64,000 bases of DNA from Phaeosaccion multiseriatum (Eukaryota > Ochrophyta, other classes). The notes under the pieces were generated by a model. That model ran no database searches, was not told where the DNA came from, and worked only from the letters and a program-made list of their open reading frames with translations. The stretch lies in assembly GCA_965112735.1 (NCBI GenBank), contig OZ218951.1, forward strand, positions 310,001 to 374,000. Direction: 5' to 3'. Positions 20,529 through 30,746 of the stretch are shown one piece after another; positions within the stretch are counted from its first letter, which is position 1; every line of letters begins with the position of its first letter. Made by a program: the position numbers and the translations under genes.

Positions 20529-22511
20529 ATGCGAGGAGTGTGTAAAGTTGAGGGGTGTGAGATGTATATTAGAGCTTATGGGCTCAGTATTGGAGCGCTC
20601 GAGGTAAGTTGTAACCATGGGTAGATGTGTGTATGTGTGGTATTGATGGAGCGTGATGTGGAGGGGAAGAGGATGGTAAGGGTGGTAGAGTAGAGGATAA
20701 TGGGGAATGAGAAGGGAGTGAAGGGGGGAGGAGGAGATGAAGGGGTGTGGGAAGGAGTGAGGTGGTGGAGGTGATGTGTGAACTATCCTGCTGTGGGTGG
20801 TGCGGGTGACAAGGCGTGACTAACTGTGGTTGCTATGCTGTGTGCTGATGGTCTCGCTGTCTGCTGGCTGGTGTACTCCTGCTCCTCAGGCGGCCGCTCC
20901 GTCGATGGCTCCCATGAGCCCCCAGTCGAGGGTTTCTGCTGCTTCGTGCTGCGTCATCGTGGCTCGAAGGAGGGTGCCATACCTGATCTCCCGCTGTGAG
21001 AGGGCGCGTTGAAGGGCGAGGGACAGTTGTTGGCGCAGGAGGCCCTTGATGGGGCCCGTGGCTGCCGCCGCTGCGGGGCCGAGCCCTCTTGATGCCTTGT
21101 GGATGGCCATCGCCTCGATGAGCTCGTCCGTTTGGTGGCCCAGTCTGCCGTACGTCTCGATTGCAATGCACTTCAGGGTTGAAGTCCCGGGCAGAAAACT
21201 GCCCAGGTAGTGCGTGCGCTTGCGCTCTTCGGCGGCGGCTGCTGCGTGGCCTGGCGTGGTGGAGGCCCGTCCCACGTGGGTGGGGGCGGTGGGGTTGGTG
21301 ACGGTGATGTCGCAGAGGAGGTTTCTCCGCAGGGGTGCGTCCGCTCCCGGGAAGCTACCTGCGGGATAGGTCAGGTCCATGCGTAGGTCTCGGCCTGCTC
21401 GGGTGCCCGTGGGGCCGTCGAAGCAGGTCTGGTCCTCTACTCGTGCTCCTCCTATGCCCACGCTGTGCATCATCCTCCCGAAGGCCTTGACGAGGAGGTG
21501 GTGTGTGTGGTTGTGGAGGCCGGTGCGGGGGCAGATGGTGGCGTGGGTGGTGCTTGCCGTGCGGGCGCAGCCTGTGCCGAGGCAGGGTGGGGGCGGGTCC
21601 GCGTATGGTGTGTTGACACCGAGGTTGCGACGAAGGGCCGTGAGAAGTATCAGCAGCAGGGAGGATTGTGTGTGTCTCATGGAGCTGTGATGAAGAGGTG
21701 TTCTGTCGAGGGGTGTGAAAAGATGCGTATCCAGGGAGGATTGTGTGTGTCTCATGGAGCTGTGAGGAAGAGGTGTTCTGTCGAGGGGTGTCAAACGCAG
21801 TCGAGGCAGGGAGGATTGTGTGCTTCTCATGGAGCTGTGAGGAAGAGGTGTAGTGAAGGGGGCTGCATCAAGTACCCTCAGCATGGCTTAGGTGGGATGT
21901 GCATCAGACACGCTCGAATGAAACGAGAGAGAGCAGAGCAGCAGGAGGGGGGGCTTCAGTGTGCGCCTGGATCCAAGCGACGAGCTGCGACCGACATCCG
22001 TGGGAGAGAAGGGAAGAGGGCAAGACTTCCAACCAAGGAAGAAGACAATGAAGACAACGACAGGGAGGAGGAGAGTGCGGAAGGATTGATTGCGAGGCTG
22101 GGGCTCCATGTCGGGGACGAGGTTCAGCTGCCCGCTGGTCTGTGGAGGGAGCTGGAGGGTGGTGGGGCTGAGGCTGCCACAGTCTGCTTGGGCCATCGAG
22201 ACACAGAGCTGTCGAATGGCGTGGTGGTGACTGTGGGCCGGGGGAGGGTGAGGCTACTTCCCTACTGTGCGGTTCGCACCAAGAGGAAGGGAGCCAGCGT
22301 GGAGAGCATTGTTGGAGACTTTGTGTCTGCCTACCACCGGTATCGCTCAGGAGGAGGAGGGGGTGATGATGCTGACGATGAGCAGCAGGAGGAGGAGTGG
22401 GCCGTGCTGGAGGAGAGCATGGTGACGGCGAGTGAGAGGAAAAGGCGCGGACGGAAGGCGCTGCGAGCGTGCGAGCGTGTGGAGGGCCCAAGCTTAGGAC
22501 TTGAGCTGTGA
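20529..22511 (+). CDS. WRKY19-like Cys/His finger repeat protein
   Basis: Two exons in phase 0: 20529-20603 (25 codons, then GTAAGT) and 21660-22511, giving 308 residues. The protein opens with four tandem CxxxxC...CxxxH units (CKVEGC...CVSH, CSVEGC...CVSH, CSVEGC...CASH, CSEGGC...CIRH). This is the finger repeat seen beside plant WRKY19-type proteins and expanded in stramenopiles. The intron splits the first finger between its CxxxxC and CxxxH halves, which is strong evidence for the join. Downstream is a basic patch (GREGKRARLPTKEEDNED), an acidic stretch and LIARLGLHVGDEVQLPAGLW. The C-terminal half includes ESIVGDFVSAYHRY. A DNA- or protein-binding nuclear role is inferred. The intron contains a retrotransposon fragment. 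The acceptor lies in a CAGCAGCAG run, so its position may move by 3 or 6 bases. Confidence 0.65.
20886..21650 (-). mobile_element. 5'-truncated non-LTR retrotransposon, C-terminal region of its reverse transcriptase ORF
   Basis: The minus strand stays open for about 250 codons before the TGA at 20888-20886. It carries a zinc-knuckle-like run (CLGTGC, then HATICPRTGLHNHTHHLLV), then RAGRDLRMDLTYPAG and LLCDITVTNPTAPTHVGRA. The tail reads ERKRTHYLGSFLPGTSTLK and AIETYGRLGHQTDELIEAMA. This order (C/H cluster, rpD, D-VTVT-P, K-Y, F-P, E-G) is the usual end of LINE-type ORF2 proteins. No reverse transcriptase or endonuclease catalytic core is present, so it is a dead 5'-truncated copy. It lies inside the intron of the finger gene in the opposite orientation. 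Confidence 0.6.
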
Positions 22512-22637
22512 AGACCCGATGACGGGAAGTGGTGCTCTTATCATTCTGTATCACGGAGCTTGTCTGCTTGAAGCAGAGGCACTGACGCAGTGTGCGGAGA
22601 GTGGACAGGGGGTGGGAGGGGACGGAGGGGGGGAACG

Positions 22638-22904
22638 ATGGAGGAGGGGCTGGCTTGGGCGAATGAGCACTTGGTGGAGGGGCTGGCTTGGGCGAATGAG
22701 CACTTGGTGGAGGGGCTGGCTTGGGCGAATGAGCACTTGGCAATCACCAAGAAGGCGCGGGGTGAATGGCCGGCCAATCAATCTTGGAGTCAGGAAGAAG
22801 CGCTTTGGGGGGCGTTGCCGTTGCCTTTGCCGTTGCCGGCAGAGGTATTATGGTGTGATTGTCCTTTCTGTGAGTCAAGTGAGGGCCTTTGGGGTTACCA
22901 ATAA
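22638..22904 (+). CDS. Small open frame with three 11-residue repeats, function unknown
   Basis: The 88-codon frame starts MEEGLAWANEHL. It repeats the 33-bp unit encoding EGLAWANEHLV three times (about 22648-22746), and ends in a Leu/Pro stretch and WCDCPFCESSEGLWGYQ. The CDCPFC cysteines look protein-like. It lies 126 bp downstream of the finger gene on the same strand and could be a separate small gene, a relic, or repeat-driven chance. No family was recognised. Confidence 0.2.
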   Translation: MEEGLAWANEHLVEGLAWANEHLVEGLAWANEHLAITKKARGEWPANQSWSQEEALWGALPLPLPLPAEVLWCDCPFCESSEGLWGYQ

Positions 22905-23732
22905 TCAATGGGTACCCCAACGTGAGTCACTACTTGTAGAATACTCTGCGTATACGACCGGTGACGACTTGTCACCGACACCGACTCTTTCAGCCACCAT
23001 CAGGCCAACCAGGGTGTCGCTTCTCTAGCCCGAGCTGCCGAACGAGCCAAGACGGCCAGGTATGAAGTGCCTGCTGCCTGACCAAGCATGCCTCTTCCAC
23101 CCCTCTGATCTTCGCGACCAAAAGGGGTGATGGGGTACCGCACCCAGCACTTCATTCGTCAGCTGGCCCACCACTTCCCTCCTTACCACAGTTCGTCTAT
23201 CTCATCTGTCTTCTCTCTCCCTCCCTCTCCCTTTCTCTTTCCGTCTGCCCCTCTTCCCCTCCCCCCCTCCCTCCCTTCCTCTCTCTCCCCCCCTTGCTCC
23301 CTCCCTCCCTCCCTCCCTATGTCCTCTCCAGGCAGCAGCAGCAGCAGCAGCAGCAACGATGGTGGTGGCAAGGGCAGGGCGAGCAAGCGAGGGATGGCGG
23401 CGGGGGCGGGCGGGGGCGGCCTGGAGAGGAGAACAGTCCACTGCCAGCAGCGTCAGAGGTGGCCCAAGCCTGCGCTCCGACGCCGGTTCCGACGACGCAT
23501 AGAGCGCTTGATGCATCCATTGACATCCATTGACTGCTCTTCAAGAGAGTATTGATTCTTCCATTCACTTACGACACTCTATTTCATCAATCGGTGCAGC
23601 CCTCTTTCGCTGCATGTACACGTGGAAGCACCGCCAAATTTCCCTCCTCCGAGCCTTCATCCTTTCCTACCTGGATACTTTTATACTTTTAGGCAGACAT
23701 AGATGGCGCTTAGTTATTAGTTAAGGGCGTAA

Positions 23733-23760
<28 letters not shown>
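23733..23760 (+). repeat. 28-base poly(A) run
   Basis: A pure A run follows TTAGTTATTAGTTAAGGGCG, which is AT-richer than its surroundings. It could mark the 3' end of a plus-strand retroposed sequence. I could not find a matching target-site duplication by eye. Confidence 0.5.
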
Positions 23761-23763
<3 letters not shown>

Positions 23764-24049
23764 GGTGCCGTGCAGTACCTCTCACTCCTGAGCAGTCTGT
23801 GGTGCCCGTGCAGGGCGAGCGCATTCCGCATCCCCCCATACACGTATGGACACGTATGGACAGCTTTCCGCCTCATCGAGAGGAGCGAATAGAGTGCGCA
23901 GTCATCCCCTTCCTCACTGCTGCCCCCCGGTGGATCCAAAGCACCATAGCGAGGCTCACTCACTGCCCTCCGGTGGATCCAAAGCACTTTAGCGAGGCTC
24001 ACGCACGCACTCACGGGTGGCACGAGGAGGTGTGCTCTTCTGCTGTGGC

Positions 24050-25366
24050 TCACGGCTGCGGCTCGTATGGCAGGAACCCCGCACACGTGTCCGCTTGACA
24101 CAGGCAAGGTGTGTGCCCGACTTGTGCCCCAGGCCCTCCCCCATAGTGAAAGGTGAGCTCCTCTCCCTCCTCCACGTGTCGGCTGGTGAACACGGCCAAG
24201 CATACCTCGCTCCAGAGCGCCCTTCGCACGGCCTCCACGCGGCAGTTGGGGTCGCAGCTGTGGTTGATGAAGCGGGCGAGGTTGCCTGCGTGTGTGGCGT
24301 CGACGATGGTGGTGATGGTTTCCGCAGCCTTCTTTTCCTCACCCTCCTCCTCCTCCTGCTGCTGTCCCGGCTGCTGTTCCTGCCGCTCCGTCTGTGTATG
24401 GGGAGATTCCCCACCTCCTCTGCCCCCTCCTCCCCCAAAGTGCTCCCGAAAGACGAGCACGAACTCCTTCCCCCCCTTCCCCCCCTTCTCCCCCTTCCCT
24501 TGCCACCGGACAGTCGGGAGGAGGGCCCTCTCACCCGCGTAGACACACACGAAGTGGTCCTGCGCCATGGGGCGCGAGGCAAAGAGACCCCATCCCTTGT
24601 TACTTGTGCCTTTCGTCTGTGTCTGCCGAACGGCGACGCTGCCCGATGGTGGCCGCTGCGAGTCGCGGAGTAGACACTGCTGCTGCCCTGAACCCCGGCA
24701 ATACTGCTCAACTCTAGTACGGCCAGCGCTGTCGCCGCCGCCACCGCAGCAAGAACAGTTCCCGTGGCACTCAAAGGCGTGGGAGAAGGCTGGGCTTCTA
24801 CTGCCGCTGCTGCTGCTGCTGCTGTTGCATTGGCTTTGGCGCCCTTCTGGCTCTCTTCTCCCAGCGGCCGCAGCGAGGATGTGCTGGTTGAGGAGCCAGC
24901 AGCTGCACGTGTCGTCACTGCAGGGGCTTCCTGCGCTGCAAGAGCACCCTTGAAAAGGAAGTTCGGCCTCTTCCTCACGCCCTTCCTGCTTCACCCCTCC
25001 ATCTCCGTCCAGAACCCCCTCTCTCCCCTCTTGCCACCTTGCCCTTACCAGGTAGTAGAAAAGAGGAGGCACAGGACCCCCCAAGGACGGACCAAGTCCA
25101 CCACCACACGGCCTTGGGTCTGCACCTGGCGCAGCACTGATCCCTATGCAGTGCTGCTCCCGGCCCCACGACATGTCCCTCTTCCACGCCGCCACGGCAG
25201 CCTTGGCATCGAGGAGAAATTTCTTGCAACAGAGAGCGTAGTTCAACACGTCCTGCCACTCAACCTCTGCTCGAGAACACAACACCGAGATTGCGCTGCT
25301 GCTTATGCTACTCCTTCTCTTCCTCTTCTGATTCCCATCCACATCCCTCCCCCTCTTTCCCTCCAT
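24050..25366 (-). CDS. SET-domain lysine methyltransferase, single exon
   Basis: Intronless 438-residue frame from the ATG at 25366-25364. The N-terminus is basic (KRGRDVDGNQKRKRRSS). Residues ~135-230 hold a cysteine-rich pre-SET-like stretch (CSCSAGSPCSDDTCSC, ECHGNCSCC). The SET domain follows: KGWGLFASRPMAQDHFVCVYAGE, then DATHAGNLARFINHSCDPNC (NHSCDPN), then VEEGEELTFHYG. A post-SET cluster CLCQADTCAGF ends the protein. The pre-SET/SET/post-SET order fits SUV39/G9a/SETMAR-type histone H3 methyltransferases acting in chromatin. Odd points: the usual FDYG tyrosine motif reads FHYG, and a Gly/Glu/Gln-rich insert of about 50 residues splits the SET core. Being intronless among intron-dense neighbours suggests a retroposed or acquired copy. 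Confidence 0.85.
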   Translation of the reverse strand: MEGKRGRDVDGNQKRKRRSSISSSAISVLCSRAEVEWQDVLNYALCCKKFLLDAKAAVAAWKRDMSWGREQHCIGISAAPGADPRPCGGGLGPSLGGPVPPLFYYLVRARWQEGREGVLDGDGGVKQEGREEEAELPFQGCSCSAGSPCSDDTCSCWLLNQHILAAAAGRREPEGRQSQCNSSSSSSGSRSPAFSHAFECHGNCSCCGGGGDSAGRTRVEQYCRGSGQQQCLLRDSQRPPSGSVAVRQTQTKGTSNKGWGLFASRPMAQDHFVCVYAGERALLPTVRWQGKGEKGGKGGKEFVLVFREHFGGGGGRGGGESPHTQTERQEQQPGQQQEEEEGEEKKAAETITTIVDATHAGNLARFINHSCDPNCRVEAVRRALWSEVCLAVFTSRHVEEGEELTFHYGGGPGAQVGHTPCLCQADTCAGFLPYEPQP

Positions 25367-26088
25367 TTGGGGGTTTTGAGAGTCAGAGAAAGAGTTTGAA
25401 GGAGACAGAGCGAGAGGGAGAGGGAATGAATGAAAATTAAAAGGAGGAAGGCATTACTTTGTAGAGAAGGAGAAGCTACACTGTAAAGGGGAAAAAACCC
25501 TAAGAGACGGCGACGAAGTGGAAACATTGTGTGTCCGAGGCAGTCGCCATTTGCATACGCTTCCTCAAGCCGTGCTCGGCTGCGCGCTCAATGGCTAGCA
25601 AAGAGCAAAAGGTGGTGGGAGGGCACATTCCTGAGAGGCCAGCCATCTGCACAACCAAGGGCAAAAGGGTCCAAGGAATACAAAACCAAGAGAAGCGAGT
25701 ACTACTACAGAAGATGACGTCCTTCGATCGGAAGCATGCCTAAGCTGTGGCCTTCTTCGGTGCTGATACGCAAATGCCTTGGGATAGGGCCCTGCCTCAT
25801 GGCCCTGCCTCATGGCCCTGCCTCATGGCCCTGCCTCACGCCTCAGTCGAGTCGAATGGTCTCTCCCTCGGTCTAGTAGGACCCCCCGGGTGATGCACGA
25901 TGGCCATGGGGTAAACGGGGTTCACAAGCACGTGCTTGCTCGCCCCACCCACCACCGCCGCGTTGCTGAGCCCTCCCGCCCCTGCACACACACGCACGCA
26001 CGCACGCACGCACATAGACGGCACAGCACAGCACAGCACAGGACGGAGTGAGAAGGTTGGACAGGGGGCTTGGGTGGTAGCTTCTTCC
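25367..26088. other. SET promoter side and spacer before the DCAF15-like gene
   Basis: The first ~160 bp upstream of the SET ATG are AT-richer (TGAAAATTAAAAGG at about 25431) and should hold its promoter. From 25531 to 25743 the plus strand is open for 70 codons (ASKEQKVVGGHIPERPAICT onward) but matches nothing I know. About 25788-25840 is a 13-bp tandem (CATGGCCCTGCCT). A CACG microsatellite lies near 25985-26015. Confidence 0.35.
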
Positions 26089-28965
26089 TCATTCACTGAA
26101 ACACACACACGCGCGCACTCCACCCACCCACTTCAACTCACCCACTCCGCTCATCCCCCCACCCACGCACCCACTCAACTCACCGGCTCCTCCTGTCCTC
26201 GAGGTGCCTCCCCCTGGCCGCCGCACGCCACTGCTGCTGAGGTGCGCATTCTTGAGCGTCTGGCACACCGCAGTGAGGGGCGGCCGTCGGCTCCGCAGCA
26301 GCTGCTGCTGGATCACCAACGGGTGCGGCAACCCCTGTTCCTTCGGGCAGTAGCTTCGCTCCCTCCCGGAGCCGCCGCCGCCTCCTCCTCCTCCTCCTCC
26401 TCCTCCTCCTCGTCCTCCTCCTCCTCCTCCTCCTCCTCCTCCTCCTCCTCGTCCTCCTCCTCGTCCTCCTCCTCCTCCTCCTCCTCCTCCTCCTCCTCCT
26501 CCTCCTCCTCCTCCTCCTCCTCCTCCTCCTCCTCCTCCTCCTCGCCCTCGTCCTCGTCCTCCTCCTCCTCCTCCTCCTCCTCCTCCGCCTCCTCCTCCTC
26601 CTTCTCCTCCTCCTCCTCCTCCTCCTCCTCCTCCTCCTCCTCCTCCTCCGTTCCTCCCTCCTCCAAGGCCAGCGCCATCTGTGCCCCTGCCCATAGTACT
26701 GCCTCTGCCCCTGGCCGTGTCGCCACCCCCACCCCCTGACCGGACGGCTGCGTGCAGGATGTCTACGCCCCCCCCGGCTCGAATGTCGGCATTGAGGATA
26801 AAGCCAACGTCCAGGCCGCCGTTGACACGAACAGCAAGGCACCTTCACACGTGTTCACACGGTTTCATATGGTGCGGGAGGCGCCAGCAGGGAGAGGGCA
26901 GCAGGGCAAGGACGGGAAGGGAAGGGAAAGGAAGGGAAGGGAAGGGAAGGGAAGGGAAGGGAAGGGAAGGGAAGGGAAGGGAAGGGAAGGGAAGGGAAGG
27001 GAAGGGAAGGGAAGGGAAGGGAAGGGAAGGGAGGGGAAGGGAAGGGAAAGGAAGGGAAGAGGCGAGGAGAGGGGGAGGGGTCAGGGATACTCAGCAGGAG
27101 GGCCGGAGGAGCCCCTGCACAGGCACACAGACAACGACTAAGTACACAAGGGAGGGAGAGGGGGAGGCGAGAGGGTAAGGGGGCTCTTCGTCCGGGAGCA
27201 GTCACGCAGCTCACACACCCACAAACTCAGCACTGACGCACTGACGCACTCACGCCCTCACGCACTCACGCACTCACAGGCGGACGGGGTGGTGTGGCGG
27301 AGAGGGGGCGGCGGCGACGGTGCGGATGTCATAATCTTCCACAAAGAGCGACTTTTGGAGCTTCACGAGGTCGGGCCTTGCTCGGAGCAGGCACGGCAGG
27401 AGGGCCTCAACGTCCAACGTGGAGAGGCGCAGCAGACGCACTGCCATCACCGAGGAGGGCGTGCAGAGGGCGGTGTCAGGACTATCGTCAGGACTGTTGA
27501 TGCTATTGTTGCTGCCGCTGCTGCTGGAGCTTGTCACGGCGCCGAAAGGTCTGGGGGGGCGGTCACCCTTCCGCGAAGGACCCGTGCCTCCCATCCTCCC
27601 CATGAGCTCATCTTCGCACATCTGATGAGATGATATAGGATGATAGAGAGCGAGCAGGAGGGAGGAGGACGAGGAGGAGGAGGGGAGGGCAAGGAGATGG
27701 AGGGAGTCCAATAGGAAAAGGTGAGAAAGCAGCTGAGCAGAGGACTCCCATGCACCTTAGGGGCATCACGTGCTCATGTTCGCCTCACCTCAATGTCAGC
27801 GCCGATCGCCCCCCCCCCCCCACTCGACGTCGTGAGCCACTCCTCGCCACTCAAGGGCCCTGGGCACTGCAGCCGACTGTTGGTAGTGTTGGTAGTGTTG
27901 GTAGTGTTGGTAGTATTGGTAGTTCCCGACGTTCCCTTGTCCGGCCTTCCCGGCCCCTCGCTTGTGCTTGCCGGCACGGAGGGAGGGGCGCGAGAGGACG
28001 AGCGAGACGACGCGTCTTGCTCCATCATGTCGTAATCTGCTGCTGGTGCTGGTGTTACTGCTACAGGCCCTACACATACGCATACATTCACAGTTGGCGG
28101 TATGGGAGTGGGGCGTGCGGTGAGCTCAGGCGAAGACAAAAGACGCGGAGAGGATGTAAGCAGAGCAGAGTAGAGCAGGCGGGGTGGGGTGGGGTGAACG
28201 ACGACCTTCTTGTGGCGCAGAGCCCCCTCTCCCCCCCTCTATCCCTCTATCCCTCTATCCCTCCATCCCTCTATCCCTCTATCCCTCTATCCCTCTATCC
28301 CTCTATCCCTCTATCCCTCTATCCCTCCATCCCCCTCCATCCATCCATCCCTCCATCCCTCCATCCCCCTCTATCCCTCTACCCCCCTCTATCCCTCTAT
28401 CCCTCTATCCCTCTATCCCTCTATCCCTCTATCCCTCCATCCCCCTCTATCCCTCTATCCCTCTATCCCTCTATCCCTCTATCCCTCTATCCCTCTATCC
28501 CTCTATCCCTCCATCCCCCTCTATCCCTCTACCCTCGCCGCTCACAAGAAACCCCAGCAAAGCCTTGCCTGCCTGTCTGCCTCCTCGCACACACACTCAC
28601 CAGTTGCGCCCCCCCCTCCCTCCCGGCTGAGGCTGGTGAAGCAGCCAGGAGGAGACTCGGCAGCAGCGGTAACTGCCAAACCCGCCGGCTCGCTGGCCAG
28701 GCTGAGCACACACACCAGGATCCTATCGCACGTGTTGATCCGAAGAAGGTACCTGCCGGACGGTGGGGGGTAGTTGGGGGCATATGGGGAGAGCATGAGC
28801 GAGCCGGCGAGACGGGCGAGTAGTGTCGGTTACACCACGCAAAAGGGCGAGGGGAGGGGAGGTGGCGCCTCTCCATCCCCATGCCTCTAATCCGCCCCCC
28901 CACTCTTCCTCCCTCCCCTCGTGCTCCCTTCCCTTCCCCTCCCCTCCCCTCCCCTCGCTTGTCCA

Positions 28966-28998
<33 letters not shown>

Positions 28999-30746
28999 AC
29001 CTCCACTCCTTCTAGTCCTGACCTCTCGGGGCTGACGCTGATGACGTCATCGAGCCCCATCACCGGCCCGTCGGCACCGCCCAACGCCGTGTAGGAGAAG
29101 GCCAAGCACTTGAAGGGCAACGAGCGCCCCCCCAGAGCGAGCGGACCGGGCCCCACGGTCACGTGATAGTCTCTGCTCACATCGTGCTGCGGGGGGGGGG
29201 GGAGGAGAGGTTAGGTGAGTGAGGGTGAGTGAGGGTGAGTGAGTGAGTGGGAAGGCGAGTCCAGTCCCGGAAGGCACGCGAGACGGGTGGAGGGGTGCTA
29301 CACACAGCGGCCTCCGAGGACCTTCGCCACAGCAGGTGCAACGCGAGGTGCCGCAGGGGGGGCGGGTCTTTTGCTGCCAATACCCACCGAGAAAGAAAGA
29401 CACAGCCACCACCCCGCTACTTCCCTCCCCTCTCACCTCGCCGCAACCGCTCTCCGTGCTCCTCTTGAGGGCCTTGCAGGCCACTGCCACCACGAGCCTG
29501 CCGTCGTCGGAGTGCAGCACGGAGAGCGCATGTCCATCAAGTCGGGCAGGAACACCCCCATCATCCTCCTCCTCCCCCTCCCCCTGGTCCTGCTCCTGCA
29601 GCTGAGCGTGGTCCTCATCCAGACTGCGCAGACCCAAGGGGGTGGCAGTGGGGCCCGAGGACCTCCTACGACAGTTTGGGCCGTACCAGAGGGGCATGGA
29701 CCAATCGCCCGCACCTCCCTTCAGTACCATGGGGAGGCGCACGTGCCAGAAGCTGAGCTGCAAGCCGCTGCTGCCGCTGCTGCTCAGAGTGTGCCTCTCC
29801 TGGCCTGGGAAGCCGGCCCCATATGCCTCTGACGCCCCCAGGCCAGCGCCGCCCTGCACACCGTAGCCCTGTACCCAAGCAAAGCAGTGCAGTTGGGGGT
29901 GTATGGCCATGCATCGATCGACGAGGTTAAGAGTTAATACCGTCGGGAGAAGACTTGACGGTACTGTGTACTGACTGCACTGCTGCCTCTGGTCCGCGGG
30001 TTTCGCACCCATGGTTTGGCCTTGTGTCTCCATCTGCCCCTCCCACATAATATATATTTCTATATGTGTGTACCTCTCTTTGTCGCCCCTACATCGGGTC
30101 CTCTTACTCCCTATATCCCTCCCTCGCCCTCCCTCTACCTCTGCTACTGCACTACTTCACTGCCTCTGCTACTGCACTACTTCACTGCCTCTGCTATTGC
30201 ACTACTTCACTCACCACGAGGAACTCTCCGTCGTGGCTAAAGCCCAGCAGCACCAATGACCCCCTCAAGGGAGGAGGAAGAACCGCCCCCAAGCTCATGG
30301 CCCTCACCTGCGCAGACACACACAAGCGCCCACAGCAGGCAGCGGAACAAGGTTCATTGTGAGGACAATCAGAGGAAGGGACGCACTGATGATTATGAAA
30401 CGGATTTGGCGGGAATCGACCGACCGACGAGGTGCTGTATCCGCCGCTGTCCTTCAGCCCTCCACACTGTACAGACCTTGGCCAGCCCGTGAGAGGGCGT
30501 CTTCTCCCTGGCCTGCGACGGACGAGTCTCTCGTTCGCGCAGCAAGGCACACACGTTGTAAGTGCGGGCGGCCCTCTTCTCGCCCTTGCTGCCCACCCTC
30601 CTCCGCTTCCTAAGGGCGGTCGGACGCGGCGGATGCGGCGGGCCATCCTGCGGAGGGGCGGGGTGCGAGAGCGAGGGACAGAGAAGAGTGGCAATGTCCC
30701 CCGCCTTCCTCCTCCTCTTGCGAATCTTGGCCCCCTTCCACATCAT
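26089..30746 (-). CDS. DCAF15-like DDB1-CUL4 associated factor
   Basis: Eight exons with consistent phases rebuild about 829 residues: 30746-30477, 30307-30215, 29868-29437, 29186-29023, 28752-28601, 28069-27789, 27621-27278 and 26842-26089. Segments follow DCAF15 order: [15 protein letters not shown] (human HIFLGFSKCGRYVLS), [45 protein letters not shown], and [20 protein letters not shown] (human [20 protein letters not shown]). Then come [33 protein letters not shown] (human FSDYDIVILEV) and [19 protein letters not shown]. The family is a substrate receptor for CUL4-DDB1 ubiquitin ligases. The middle is Ser/Thr/Asn-rich, with a TTN repeat. The C-terminal exon is mostly a (GGA)n tract read as poly-Gly, so the end of the protein is unreliable. 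The assignment rests on short matches made by eye. Confidence 0.55.
26376..26650. repeat. (TCC)n tract in the last DCAF15-like exon
   Basis: About 275 bp of TCC triplets with rare GTCC/GCC/TTC interruptions. On the gene strand it reads poly-Gly, poly-Glu or poly-Arg depending on frame, and all three are open. The Gly frame is the one contiguous with the upstream exon. Confidence 0.9.
26917..27058. repeat. (GGGAA)n pentanucleotide tract in DCAF15-like intron 7
   Basis: About 27 copies of GGGAA, nearly perfect, in the intron between exons 27621-27278 and 26842-26089. On the gene strand this is a pyrimidine tract. Confidence 0.9.
28241..28536. repeat. (CCCTCTAT)n octanucleotide tract in DCAF15-like intron 5
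   Basis: About 37 copies of an 8-bp unit CCCTCTAT with CCAT variants fill the intron between exons 28752-28601 and 28069-27789. The 8-bp period keeps several long Pro/Ser/Tyr/Leu frames open that are not genes. Confidence 0.9.

Larger units (their letters stand above)
22512..24049. other. Spacer between finger gene and SET gene, with possible retroelement relics
   Basis: Besides the small frame above, 23004-23058 looks like an exon. It is flanked by CTTTCAG and GTATGAAG and reads HHQANQGVASLARAAERAKT, a pattern seen near the end of LINE ORFs. Pyrimidine-rich DNA follows at 23200-23330, then a CAG run at 23333-23356. A 28-base poly(A) run lies at 23733-23760. From 23760 to 24049 is the presumed SET 3' UTR, with two similar copies of CCGGTGGATCCAAAGCAC near 23927 and 23970. 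Confidence 0.4.

Noticed and set aside
28184-28773. Pro/Ser/Tyr/Leu-rich frames resembling a repetitive secreted protein.
   Set aside because: They come from the (CCCTCTAT)n octamer in an intron of the minus-strand DCAF15-like gene.
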